Positions 1-12,801 of a stretch of 64,000 nucleotides of DNA are shown here, piece after piece (the stretch's first letter is position 1; the number at the start of each line of letters is the position of its first letter). The stretch spans positions 501,247-565,246 of the forward strand of contig VZRN01001859.1 in the NCBI GenBank assembly GCA_013397935.1, given 5' to 3'. The stretch is from Dasyornis broadbenti. Its lineage: Eukaryota; Chordata; Aves; Passeriformes; Dasyornithidae. The position numbers and the translations under genes were made by a program. The notes under the pieces were generated by a model. It was not told where the DNA came from, made no database searches, and saw nothing but the letters and a program-made list of their open reading frames with translations.

Positions 1-170
1 TGCTGGACTGCCCGGTGCCGCGCCCGGCTGTTGTCCTGACGGTCTCACGTGTCAGAGAGACGTTCCGAGCCGTCCCTTTCATGCCGGGCAGCTGCCTCGA
101 TTCAGAGATAAACAGCAAAATAGAGTGTGTCTGTGCTGAGGCTCGAAGGCTGCGGCGCCCGGGTGAAGCC
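1..170. promoter_or_regulatory. CpG-rich segment, edge of a probable CpG island/promoter
   Basis: CG dinucleotides are dense here (about a dozen and a half in 170 bases, for example in the stretches around 11-30, 60-75 and 145-162). They become rare immediately afterwards and stay rare through most of the window. In vertebrates this pattern marks an unmethylated CpG island, usually over a promoter and first exon. The island is cut by the left window edge, so its full extent and the transcription start cannot be placed. No clear TATA box is seen, which is normal for CpG-island promoters. Direction is not certain; the splice donor at 342/343 favours plus-strand transcription. Confidence 0.55.
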
Positions 171-342
171 CTCTCAGTTTTCAGGCAAGGTTTCCCACAT
201 GGTCGCATCTACCAATCACAACAGAAAGGACCAAATTCATCCTGGCTGCATTTCACATATACTCAATGGAGTTATAGAATCCAGGGATAAATCTGGCCCT
301 TTGTGGTGGATGCCTCAGGATATTTCAAGAGGGATCCCAGAG
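1..342 (+). other. Candidate first exon (partial) ending at a splice donor
   Basis: The CpG-rich start runs into sequence ending CCCAGAG|GTATGA at 342/343, a good vertebrate 5' splice-site match. One reading frame is open from an ATG at 127 through the donor (72 codons), and another from an ATG at 15 to a stop at 290. Neither translation matches a protein family I recognise, and the ATG contexts are weak. The exon could therefore be wholly or mostly 5' untranslated. The start of the exon is outside the window. The call rests on the CpG context and the donor only, and the parent gene is not identified. RNA evidence would be needed to confirm it. Confidence 0.3.
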
Positions 343-3300
343 GTATGACTGTTAGCGTTGTTTTAAGTAACTATTTTGCAGCATCTGCAAACGTGTCCTA
401 TATATTGAAAGTTTGTGCCAGGAGTGAACTTGGTTCAGCAGGAAGAGTTCAGATGCAAAGGAGCATTTATGTGTTAATTTTCTGTTAGTGCTCTGAGTAA
501 TCATGAGGCTACTGCTACCTTTCATCTGTGGTTTGCTGTTGTTTTCTCTATTGTCAGTGTTGTAAATTGTAACAGTGAAATGTTGCCATGTGAAAAGCTT
601 GGGCTGATATTAATGACATGAGAACCAAAGTGTTTGAAGACCTGTTTGGCAGTGAAACTGGACAAACGTTATTAAACCTATCAATGATTTAAAGCTTCAG
701 AAAGAAGGTAATGACTTGAATACACATTTCACTCATCATTCTTGAGATAGTGGGCCAGATTTAATTTAAAAGTTAAATGCTTTGGAAAATCAGGAATTAC
801 TTTAATATATTAAATCATTTTCCAATTAAGTTCCTTAAATAATTTTTGGTGTGTTGCACTCCGAATCAAATAAATTAATTTAGAAAGTAATTTTCAGAAT
901 TTCTTTACTAGCTGGTTAAAGCTTCTTTCAAGTCATGCCGTGTATGAGGGAGCAAACTGTTCTTTTTAAATGCAAATGAGACACTCATTCTGTAGACAAG
1001 TTGCAACACTTCTATTTCACTTTGCCTGAACTGATAATGTGCTTAAAAGTGCACAGTCATATGACATATGTTTTATGCTTGGAAAAGACTTACCAGGAAT
1101 GTTTCAATATAAGATATTGAGTATAGAACAAATGTCTTTCTCAGATGCCTTTACCACTGATAACATTAAATGGACAGAGTAGGTTTGCCAGGCCCCTTGG
1201 AGGCATACATTTAGTGAACATTTCATTTTTCACCCCCTTCACTCTCTCTCTTTGCCCAGCATGATTAACATTGCTGTGAAAACTTATCTGACTTGTTCTA
1301 AACATGTCATCATGTTACGGTATTGCTCTGTCACTCATTTTCAGGCTGTGTGTATTTAGGGAGTTTGAAGGGACAGAGGCCTGCAGAATTTTATATTCAG
1401 TATGCTTGGTGAAGTGTTTGCTTTTAAACTCTCCCAGGAAAGGAGACGATGGCTGGATTGTGATGGATCCATGCTCCGGGTCAGAATGGTGGTCTTCATT
1501 AGGTGTTGACTTGCAAAACTCATTCAGAACAGGATCTTGTTTCTTGTAAAGTTAGTTAAAACTTGCTTTTGGCTCTTACTAGTGGATTTGGTCCAATTTT
1601 TCATACCTAGGTTTTGGTGGTGTTTTTTTCTTTTACAAATTTGCCAGACTTTGATTCTTTACATTTGAAGTGTGCTTGAGCTTCTGGTAATTTAGAATGT
1701 ATTCCACAAATACTTAGGCTTTTAAGTTTTCTAATGGTTCTGTTAGCACTAGTTTTTCCCCTGATCAGATGGTTGTTTGTAGCATATGAGTTCCCAGACA
1801 CATGCATGGGAGGTATTGACAGTGCATTTTTCTGTAGCCAAAGGAAAATAATGTAGATTCAAACAATTGCCTCTTATCTTAAAATTTTCAGTTGGCAGGC
1901 TTTGTTTCAGAAGACTGCTTAGATCTTTATTTTATAAACCTAAAATAGCATTCTAAGCATCTTAGCCTAATATTTCTCTATCTGCTGTGAAAGCTCATTA
2001 TACTCTGCATATATTGTTATGCAGGTTTTTCCTTGTTTCTCTTGCATTACCCATGGAGAGAGAAAAGTGAAAGAACAATGCAAACAATGTTGGTTATGAC
2101 AACTGTGTGAGGTATCTCTTATACAAACAGACAGAATGGACGGTATGCTTTGGTATATAGGTCAGCCTTTGAAATAACATAGTGGAGCTCTTAGGCTGGA
2201 CAGATTTAGGGTTTGGGGTTGTACTGTTTGCCTCTTGAAACTTGAGGCATAATTGCAGTTCAGATATGTTCAGGCTAATGCAAGTGGTCTGTTCAGTTGA
2301 AGTTTATTTTAGGAAACATCACGTTCCATGATTGAGTTGAATGAAATAAACGAAATAACGCTGATAATCCAAGTGTCTTAATTTGATAGAGTATCAGTGA
2401 TTTCATGCTGCCTGAAGAAGTCAGATGATAAGTTTAAATGTTTATGTAGAGAGAAGTAAATAACAGCCGCATGGCTTTCCCTATTGAAGTGTCACCTCCA
2501 AAGACTGCTTCGATCAGTACTGTAAGAAGCATTGGTATATTTTAATTTTCATACTTGCAACTTTACAGTGTTTTCAGATATCTGCTCACATAAAGTGCAG
2601 TTATATAATTGTAGTTTGACACAGCTAATGACAGGGATACTGACCTCTGCCATCAGTAGGCAGAAAATAATGGTCTTTACTGCTCCCAATGGTTAGCCTT
2701 GCAGAATTATGCACTGGATTCTTCTGTGATTTGCTACCTTGTTCAAAAATACAGGAGCCTACAACTCATCTTTCTTGTATTCACTGGTAGTTGTCAGTGC
2801 AGTGGAAAAATACAGCCAGACAGCAGAGGTAAAATGATAGACGGTATTTGTTTTTAAAAAGAGGAATAAGGAGAAAGGAGGGAGAGGGAAGCAAAACCTT
2901 TCAAAATGAAAAAAGCAGAGTGACACTGGGTAGAAGTGGATAAGGAGATATAATACAGTGCTTTGTAAGCAGGTAACAATCCCACTTGTAATCAGAATTC
3001 CATGGAGCAAAAGTGCATATATTTATACTCAGCGTTTAGAGTAATTTATTGTGTAAACTTAACCCTACCATAGAGACTACTCTAAATAAAATGTTCCATG
3101 GCTGTTTACAAAGTGCACATTATTTCCAGGGACTTACTTCCATCCAGTCACTATCTCAAACTCAGAATTGTGGCAAGCAGGCTCTCTGAAGGACAGCTCT
3201 AAAGCAGAAATACTGTGTTACTGTTTTGACAGCATTTTAGATTATGCTCCTATGGTTTATCCTGAACATACTTTTTCCCTGTTAAAAAATATACCTTGTC

Positions 3301-4412
3301 CTCTACTGCTTTAGAATCATACTTGAAATTTGTTACTGTTTCTTAAATGAAAGATTAAACAGTTGCATTAGGACTGACTGTTGATTTTCAAGTGTTAAGT
3401 CTCTTAGTTTCAAAAATACCGCATATGAAGAAGGGAAATGGACTTTTCTTTCCTGGTTTACTAGACATCAGTCTCAGAGTTGAGGGCAAGTCTCAAGTGT
3501 GACTCCTTAAATTCCAGTGTTTCAGAAAAGAAGTGGTCCCAATTTTAATGGAATACAGAAAATGTTTTATGTATGTGCTTTTGAGAAATCTTTCTCAAAG
3601 ATGTCTATAAACCAAAGCATTTGCAGTAATTTATATTTTTTCTTTCTGCTGAACATCAGTACCTTGAGAGGAATTATATTTTATTCTCATACATTGAATG
3701 ATGCATTTCATCTCTAGGGCATTACCCTCAATCAGCCTATCATGAGGTTTTATGAAAAAAAAGTGAAACCAGTAAATCATTAAGAATGCTGAATTAACTA
3801 AACACTACACCACTTGCAGTACCTTTGGTGTTTACATTAAACCAAAGAGCAGCTGGAGCTAATTTCGAGAAGCTGATAGTGTGGAAGACTGGGCAGTTGC
3901 GGCTCCTGTTGAGTTCGGGGTGTGTTGGGGATGATCACACTCTACTGTGAAGAACTGAGCACCATCCAGCTCTCAGATTCCCATGTTAGCAGGACTTTCT
4001 TGTCTTGCTAAGAATGTACAGAAGTATTTGAAAATGGACTGTGTGTAAAACAATTTATATTTAAGCAGAGAATTGTCCTAATCATGGTAGGATTTAGATC
4101 AAAATTCATGGATATTTAAATCCTGTATTGATGGTAGATATAACAAAGCTTAGATGTTGGAAGTAAAAAGCTTTCTTTGACTGCTCTCTCAGCATGGCTC
4201 AAGAGTGACCTGAAAGCACCACTTCCCATGGTGAGAGGGTAGTCCCTGGATCAGTGCAGACCTTGGCTTTTGGATTTGACAGCAGAGGCAATTAGTGGCA
4301 GTTTTGTTTATCTTTTTGAAGAGGACACATGGTCTTTGCATGTCTAGCATGGACTGCATACAATAAAATACTTATTTTAAATATAACCTAAATTTAAATG
4401 TTTTGTTGTTGC
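343..4412. other. Non-coding, AT-rich sequence (intron or intergenic)
   Basis: No coding exon, RNA gene or recognisable repeat was found. If the exon at the left edge is real, this is the start of its first intron. A strong acceptor-like pyrimidine tract ends in CAG at 1258-1260 (see findings). CATATG occurs twice at 1059-1071 as a small inverted pair. Bases 3855-3935 are slightly more GC-rich, with a few CpG, but match nothing I know. Confidence 0.6.
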
Positions 4413-4472
4413 AGTTGGACTATGTGATTGTTGTAGATCCCTTCCAACTGAAATAGACTATTCTGCTGTTTT
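4413..4472 (+). mobile_element. CR1 LINE 3'-end fragment (short, sense)
   Basis: The stretch GTTGGACTATGTGATTG and then CCCTTCCAACTGAAATAG, followed by CTATTCTG, matches the sense-strand 3' tail of avian CR1 elements (GTTGGACTAGATGATC...CCCTTCCAACCC...ATTCTATG). Only about 60 bases are recognisable. The terminal octamer repeat is degraded to one CTATTCTG, so this is an old, heavily 5'-truncated copy. CR1 elements retrotranspose from a poly-A-less 3' end carrying short octamer repeats, and most copies are 5' truncated. Confidence 0.65.
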
Positions 4473-6529
4473 AGCTACACAACTACATACCAATTTTCTG
4501 CCCAAAGAATGATTTCTCATTAAAAACGTTGAGTTATAAACTGCTTCAAAACATGGTTTATAGCAGATTCGCCAAATGACTCTTAATTATAGCAATGCTT
4601 CCAAAATACTTTCAGGCATGGAATTCACATCAACCTAAATGAGATTTTCTTGGTCATAATACTTTTCCCTACAGTGTTCAGTTGGAAAATGGCAACGTTG
4701 CGTTATTCTATGGTTAGGCACGGATTACGTAGCCTTAGCAGCAGCAACAAACCCTGCCCTTCCACGGTGGCGAGTGCACATTAGAAACTCTTGTACCCCC
4801 TTCTGCCGGAGTATCTGCCATTTATGTTCTTTGGTAGCAATTGGTTTTCAGTAAGTCATCAAAGATTTAGACCTTCAAACTTAAAATTGTTTTTCAGCAG
4901 GCTTCTTTGTGCAACCCACATTTCTAATGTCTGTGGTTTTCTTTTGCTTCTACTGTTTGCAGTAAGTAGCTTATTTTTAGCATTTAAATTTCATATGGCT
5001 CTAATAATATTTATATCTTATCTTTCAATTGCACATATGCTAACACTGTTCCTGAACTGTTCATTTAGTATTTCTCACTGGGCTGTTATTTGATTTGCTA
5101 TAGACCCTTGTTGAATGGTTTCCTCCCAAGGAGCACGCTGCTTTCTAAGTTGCAAAACATACTTGAATTACATGAGCATCTGACAAATCCAGGTTAGTGG
5201 AAATGTCAGAATGTTTTAGCATTCACATTCTTGACTGTTAAACCACTCTCTACCAATCAAAAGTGGCACAAATGGCTTTTTTCAAAGGTACTGCTTGCTA
5301 AGCATGGAAATTGAGCTGCTGTGGTAGTACTTTTGTCTCCTGCTATTGTTGTTGATGATTATATGGTCTTAAAGGTTAAATGGAAGTTATTGTAGCTGGT
5401 ATGTATTTTGGTTATATTAAGAAAATCTGCAGTGAACTCCAGTTCTTATTCTATAAGAGGAAGAATTCAGAACTCTGAAATCAGACAGTGATAACCTGTA
5501 CTTAGGGAAATGGGTCAGTTAAGGGAAGTATGAAGTCTGCAATGTGAAGTAAAAGATTTATTTAGACAATTCCTGCCAAAAGAGAAGATTATGTAAGCAT
5601 GTAAATTCCTGTTGTATCTGTGCTACTCTATACATGTATACACGTGTAGATTTCTGCTTCATTATATGTTGCTGACTTTGAAGGAAGTGAACTTACTCTG
5701 AGGATGCATCATTTCTAGCCTGTACTATAAGTAACTGGCTTCGAAGTCAAATTCTGGTCACAGTTGCCAGAAGTGGGTAGGTTTGTGTTCACGAATAAGA
5801 GAAAACATTTGTTTCTCTTATGATCATTGTGTTTGCATCAACCTGAAATAATAATAAATAGTAAAAGGAAAAATGGTGAAAAGGGATGATAACCTTTCAA
5901 AAATATATAATTGATCATTTGGCAGACAAAGTTGTGAACATTAGTCATAGAAATCTGCAGATAGTAGAGGCTTAATATTAAAGCTAATGATTTATTTTAT
6001 GTTAATGACTTTCTGCTAGGGCTTAAAAGACTGCTCATAATGGACTCTCAGTGCTGTGTTCAGTTGCAAAGACTAATGGGATAATCTTACCCAAATTTTA
6101 GCTTTTTGAAGTAAATCATGATGTTGTTTTTTCAAGTTAACTCTTGAAAATGTATTGTCAGACTGATTCTTTAAGAGCTGCTTGTAGTCTTTATAAGAAA
6201 ATATAAGGCAAGTACTTTTTTCTTCACCAGCAGTTTTCTTAATTGTGTTGGAAATGTCTGTTTATGTTTTTTTACAGTTCTGAAAAATAATACTCAGGAT
6301 GTGGGAGTCATTCAGTCACATCAGTGTTTTTATCATAGGGCAATAGGTTTTTGTGAGGCACAGTTGTTTTTACAGGTTGAACAAAGGCAAAGAATATTTT
6401 TTTTTAGTGGCTTAGCCACTTATTAGCTAAATGGCAGTAAAACTCTTAGTTTTGCATTGAGAAGTTTTTTAAATCATGTTTACAATTAGTTATAACCAAC
6501 ATTATATTTCAATAAGAGATAATTTGCCT

Positions 6530-6800
6530 ACTAAAGTTCACATAATGTGCTAATCATGTGTAGTGGTTAATAAAGGCCTCCTATCTCACTCCCCTGATGG
6601 CTATAAAAGGCTATTATGTTCATGGCAGCAGTTCAGGTACAGCTGCTGTGTGTTAATAATGCATCATTGTCCCACTAATAAACACAGCAAAGGTCAGCAA
6701 CCCTGAGCACCTAAAACACCCATTCTCTTTGCAAAATATTTATTAACACCTTAATGGTGTATCTATTCATTTTGGTTAGGATTATATCAGTTAATGACCC
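6530..6800. promoter_or_regulatory. Possible conserved non-coding element
   Basis: This repeat-free block holds a perfect TATA-like core (GCTATAAAAGG near 6601-6611), a CAGCTG E-box about 40 bases further on, and several TAAT/ATTA homeodomain-type cores. The local GC content is a little above that of the surroundings. The texture resembles vertebrate developmental enhancers, but conservation cannot be measured from one sequence. This is a pattern-based guess, not a demonstrated element. Confidence 0.2.
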
Positions 6801-7076
6801 TCATGGAATACTGTGTGTTCAGGTTTTGCAACCTACATGCTTTTGTGGACTGCTGCACTCATCTTTCCTCCTAAACACTTTTTTTTCATCACATTCATGT
6901 GATGTTTTTGAAGACTAGCATTTTATGGTCACCTTATGATTAAGTTACTTTTTTACTTAGTTTGGCAGTTTTCATTTTTCTCCTCAGCTAATTTAAGATT
7001 CTGTCTAGAGGCTGAATTTTCATTACTTAAGACACTTTGTAGAAATTCTAACTGTGTGCTAAAAACCTCTGTGACT

Positions 7077-7142
7077 GTGTAACACACATTGACACATGCA
7101 TGCACAGAGAGATGCGTGTATACATGCATGTATATGAGCACT
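7077..7142. repeat. Alternating purine-pyrimidine (TG/CA-rich) stretch
   Basis: Degenerate (CA)/(TG) alternation, including ACACATGCATGCAC and GTGTATACATGCATGTATATG. Alternation of this type can adopt left-handed DNA and often derives from a decayed dinucleotide microsatellite. There is no perfect repeat run longer than a few units. Confidence 0.4.
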
Positions 7143-10100
7143 ACTTGCCCTAGGTTCCACACATAATTTTATACTAGTTACTTATGTTTTCCTTTTTAGC
7201 ATAGATTGCTGTATTCATAAAGGTTTTTTAAAATGCATTTCCTACAGACAAAGAACATACTCACATGGGATTTCCATTTTGCCAGGGAAACATGCAAATC
7301 AATAGGGCCAGCACTTATCTACATTAAAATTAGGTACATTGTAATTTATGGGTGTAGTGATATTGTATTTTTCTTGCATAGCCTAAGATATCCTTTAAGG
7401 TAGCCTGGTTCTGTGTCCATAGAGAAAAGCAAAAGTATTAATTGAACAAAATCTCATTTTCTCATCTTGTAGTATTGCCTTTTGTTTTCTTTTACTCATT
7501 TTGAAAACCTGATTTTTTCCTTGTGCTGTATGATTTACAAACAAATGTTTAGAGGGCAGAAAAATACCACTACATTTCCATCAAGAGAAATGAAAAAGCT
7601 TAACTAGCTGAAGGGTTTCTATTTGGTGCGGCATATAGCTTCAATGACACATTTGTCATGCTTTAAATATATAATACATACAATAAAATATGTACAGGCA
7701 CAGTTGTGATATATGTAGTGTCTGGCTCCATTCCTATTGTTTGTAGTCTCTACGGTTGTCATACATTGTTCTTTGCACATCATACCCTTACAGCAGAATT
7801 TGACACAATTTCTAGCTTTCAGTCCTGCACCATTTTCATTGCACAATATACATGAGTTTGACAGGGTGTGTTGAGGACAACTCTGGCAAGCAATTGATAT
7901 TTTGAAGTGGCAAGCGTTTCAGCAGCTGCCTGCTTGTGAAAAAAGAATGATAAGGTATACTGTATTGTTAGTTTCAGGCAAAGCATTAAGGTTTAAGCTC
8001 TGTAAAAATGTACACATTATTCGTCAGTGGTGAAGCAAGCCTTTTATGTTTTTTAGAGCTTAGCTCTCTGGCTGATGTGAACTAGAATGACATTGGTTTA
8101 ATGGTCAGTAAATGAATAGGAGTACTTTGAATTTGAACCACTGCCAGTTTTGCACCAACAAAGAGACTGACAAAAGAAAGATTTTATGTGAAAGCAAAGC
8201 ACAAGCAATGTTTGGGGAGGTGGGGAGAGGGGCAGAGGAGCCCAATAGAAATATTCTCCAACGCAGCCTTGTAATGATTCTAAAATTGTTAAAACACATC
8301 CATTTTGCATGGCTCATCGGCTACGAACCTAAGCTGTTTCATCTAATGTTCTTTAAAACCTGTTGTATACACATAGTCTTTTGGAATATATTCATATGGA
8401 ATTTACAGTGTGTTTTTCTAAATACCACACTGTGCCCTGAAGGCCTGTTGGCAGAACATCAGAGTTGTCCACTGCTGGAGTTCCCAAGTCTCTCTCTATC
8501 TGGTAGTGGGAAATTGTAGTTTAATCAGTTATGGCACTTTCAGTGTGTAACATTCATTAGTAAGGCAATTTGTCATGACTGTTAATAGTCAGGATGCATC
8601 TGCTCTCTCTTCAGTTACGGAGTGTGATAAGCAAGAGGGCAAATATTTCAATATTGAATAATATTAGCATGTTTGAAAACTGTAATTCAAGGTTAGTGCT
8701 CAAAACACAAACACCAGATTACTAATAATCTATGTATTTTTACTGATTTTACCTTTACAGATTGGATTTGAAAGTACCCTAATGCTCTTACGAGTTGTGC
8801 GTTATGTGACTGGGTATTAGAAAGTAAATGTTAGCATCTTCCATGTTTATCAAAGGCTTTTCCTCTGTTTTTCCTCTGTAAATTGAAAGTTAGGATATTT
8901 TCAGGGAGTTGCAACTACTTATAATTGAGCCACATTATTTTCCAGTGTATCAGTAGTAAATTGTTCACAGTATCATTTTTGGCAGTAGCAGACCTTTTTC
9001 AGTGTTAGTTTTGTGTCTGGGAGCTTATAATGTAATGTTATAAAAGATATTCGATGCCTACCAAATAGACAACATGCAATTAGAATAATGTTCTCACTAA
9101 AAACCAGCTTGTAATCATTGTTCATTGTTCTAAATATGAAAGGATAGATTGTTTCCTACAGACAAGGAAGGTTAGAGAGGGTTTTTTTTTTTCACATATA
9201 TCTGATAACCCTCATGTATTACATACTATGATAGCTTCACACACAATAGCTTTGTGACACATTTTAATTTTTAATGAAAACCCCCAAAATTTTAACATAA
9301 TTATTTCTTTAGAAACCGAGCCCAATCTTGGTAAAATCCGTTCTTGCTAGTAACAAAAGCTGTTACTGTTTAAGTTCCTGTTCAGCAGTTAGTTGGTACG
9401 CTTCACTGGATGTTGTCAAAAAGGCTTTTCTCTTGATTGACAACCCCGTAGGAATGTGAATGGAGATTTTAATTGCATATCATGTGTGCATATCAGAGTG
9501 AGTGGATTCACTGACTCTGCTTAGCTCTGTATCTGTACAGGTCAGCCATGCCAAAACACTTCTTTTTTTAATAAGCAATTGATATATTTTCCAATGAGAG
9601 AGGAAAAAGGGCATGCAAGTGAAGAATGGACTGTAAAGCAAAAGGTTCTTGTGAATTTTGGAAGAAAGATGTGTGCAATAAATTTTAACACAATTAAGAG
9701 GTGTTTTGACGATGTAAATTCTTATCAAGTCTACATTGGCCAAAGACTGCTAGAATAGAATCATGTTTATATTTTTCCTTTTCTTTTTTTCAAGAGTACT
9801 TTGAACAAAATCAGTTTAAAAAAAAAAAGTAAAGTGAGTGGAAAAATTTACCGAGGCAGGCTGCCCTTAAGTCTTGCCCATTTACAGAGGCAAGGGGAGA
9901 TGATGGGAGTTTCTTCATGTGTAGTGAGAGCTAATGGGGTTTCTTGTTCGTACTGGGTTTGATCCATACTTTTTGCTCAACACTGTTAATTTAGGGAGAA
10001 ATTTATCTTGACAAGGACCTCAGTTTTAAATCAGATAATAATGGTTGATATCAACTGTAATGCAACTTAATTTTTTTTTCTTAAGAACAGTAAATGATAC

Positions 10101-12739
10101 ATCACTACAAAATAACACTGCTAAATAGACCTCATTATTTTCCACAGACAAGAACATTGAGGGTGGAAGTAACAAAGCCAAATATTGGTTATTATGAATA
10201 ATAATTATATGTTGATATCTTAAGTTAGATTCCAGGTTTCATTTTACATCAGAAACCACAACATTGACTGTATTCTTTTTTAATCTCATAAAGCATCAGC
10301 ACAGCTACAAGACAGTTGCAAGGAGCTTTTAGCTGAGTTAGTGTTTTGTTCCAGTACAGGGACATTAAAATCTAAAGGGGGATGGCAGTTGCATTTTTCT
10401 GTGAAGACCCCTGGGAAGGAATTGTTACTTAGTGACAAAGTTTCTTTCCTGGTTTGTACTGGTTTGTTTTGAATGGAAAGAAAATTGACTGTCTTTTGCT
10501 CTTTCACCCTTCGTGTAAGGCCAGTTCTGACTTTCAGGTTATATTTGTGTAAAAAGTGTAGGAATGAAGGATGCTCACCGCTTGTTGAAGGCATAGCAAA
10601 TGGTTTGACAACATGCTGTTTAACCATGGCACACACTTCAATGGAGCCTATTTGCTCCAGTGCTGGACCAAAGTGTCTCTCACCCAATTGCATCTTGAAC
10701 ATTAGTAAACCCTCAGCAGTGCTTAAAATAAGTGAATACCTTAAGAAGAAAACCAACAAGATTTTGCTTTATTTCTAATGAAGCAGACCACTTCTGATTT
10801 AATATATGGTGTTGATGTATGGTTGGATGTATTAGAAAGTGACACTGCTAGGGGTTTTCAAGATTTGTGAGCGAAAAATAAAGCACCAGGTCCACAAGAC
10901 TCCCAAAGCCAGGGAAAATTCCAGATTTTGAAACTTGAAACCTGTATGAAATGAGGAACTGTTAAATTTTTTTATCAATGTTGAGGAAAGAAAGTACTTA
11001 GATTTTGCAATATTATAAGGCTCGTAACTAAGTTTTTGAAAAAAATGAGACTGGATCCTGAAGGTGTAATTTTCAATTAATACCAGGGTCATTTTTATAA
11101 ATCATCATAGTAGCTCTTGAATTAAAGTTGAAAAGATTACAACATTGATGTCATGAGGAATTCATTTTTTCAGGACTTTGTTAGATTACAAAGTCAGACA
11201 CTTTAATGCTGGGAATGGCAGGTTTAAGGAAGTCTTGTCTGTGCTCTGTAGTATGTTCTCATTGGTAGGAATTGAGGTGAAGCAGAGAATGCGGAATGAG
11301 TGATCAATGCCATTGCAACTTTGTCATTAATGCACTTTCAAATTGCACCGGAGTTAAACTTTCAGGCACTCAAATTTGGCATTTTTTACATTTTGACCTC
11401 ATGACTTTCTAACCCAAATAATGTGCTTTCAGAATTACTTTTTTGTGTGTGTTTTGCTGATTCATTGGATCATACCCATATCATTCTTTGCTGTTGTCTG
11501 TTGGGAGTGTTTGACTCTCTTCAGGTTTTTCTGCTGCAGAGTTAACTCCTTGTTAGTAGCAGGGAGAGTTTTGTCATGGAGAGTGAAGTGAGGACCAAGT
11601 CTTGCTGTGGCTAGGAAGATCTTGGGCTCTCTATTACCAGTCCTTTCCTTCTGAAACTTTGATGCAGGCTATCATGAGGCATGCATTACATTCTACAGAT
11701 TTTGGATGAAACATGAGAATATCTGTGTTATTTTGTCACGGTGCCCCCAGTTTGGGCTGAGAAACTCAAGCATAAGTTAAGGCCTTAGTATTTTCAACAC
11801 TTTATGTCTGAACAAAAGGCGTTTCTCTGTCTCAATATCTTGTCTTCTCCTGAACTCAAAAGATGTCCTGCAAATAATGGAGCTGGTTGAGTTTCCTAAG
11901 GGCTGAAAATACTTTAACTCTAAATACAGATATTGTGACCAAAATTACAGTCACATGTACTATAGTTAAGCCTACAATTGTGAAGTAAGACCCTATTGTG
12001 CATGTAGTTATTATCATATATATAGTTACTATGCTTATAGAAATAATTAAAGAGGCATCTTTGCATGCTTGTATGCTTATACTAAACTTTCTAAATTTCT
12101 ATAAATTATTTCAGTTCTAGTAAAGCCAGGGGATTTAGTTTACAGGTCCTTAGGGCTTGTCCTGTAATATTTTTCTTTGGAGCTACAGAGGAGTCATATA
12201 TATAATAATGAAAGCTCAGAGAAAAAATATTTTTGTAAAGAAAAAGTATATTACTCAGCAGAATCCATTGCCCTTTTAAGACTTTTTTCTCAGACAGAGG
12301 ACTTTCTCAAACAGAACACTACAGTGGAAATACTAAAGTAGAATTCTTAAACTCAGCTGTGGTTTTATTAACTCTTTTCAGAAATTCAAAATTTATATGT
12401 TAGTATTTAGTGCAGAGTAAAATAGGCCTGAATTTAGAAGGAATTTAGAAGGTTTTGGTTGGAGGAGAGGACTCCATACTTTCTAGGAACAAGTTTATTA
12501 CAAGAGAGACAGCCCTTAACCTGCCGCTTCCTACACGGTTGCCTGGGATTCTAGCAATGCCGGAAGCTCTTTGTTATAGGTGTAAGCATATTCTGAAGCA
12601 GTGGTACACACATTCTGAAGCAGATGTACCAGACCTGGAAGTTTTCTAATTTTCTACCATTCACTCATCAGAATCTTTCCTTATTATTACTACTGAGCTT
12701 GCAATGGACCTGTACAAAGCTTAGTAATTAAAAATAGAG

Positions 12740-12801
12740 TCACAGAATCACAGAATATTCTGAATTGGAGAGACTCATAATCTTCAGGTCCTACTGTCCT
12801 G
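12740..12801 (-). mobile_element. CR1 LINE 3'-end fragment (short, antisense)
   Basis: TCACAGAATCACAGAATATT followed by CTGAATTGGAGAGACTCATAA is the reverse complement of an avian CR1 3' end (octamer-like tail, then the TTGGAAGGGACCC block). Recognition fades by about 12,800, so only about 60 bases of the 3' tail remain. The element reads on the minus strand. The tail repeats are better preserved than in the fragment at 4.4 kb, which suggests a somewhat younger insertion. Confidence 0.75.

Larger units (their letters stand above)
4473..12739. other. Non-coding, AT-rich sequence with a few candidate conserved blocks
   Basis: No exon or RNA gene is supported. Poly-T and poly-A runs of 9-11 bases are scattered (for example about 9182 and 9820). 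A block near 6530-6800 looks enhancer-like and is listed separately. The longest reading frame in the window lies on the minus strand at 10286-10759, but it is unrecognised and listed only as a finding. A short direct repeat, GAATTTAGAAG twice, lies at 12430-12451. Confidence 0.55.

Noticed and set aside
8112..8519. 135-codon plus-strand open frame
   Set aside because: Minus-strand frames of about 70 codons overlap it, no domain is visible and the composition equals that of the surrounding DNA; a chance frame.
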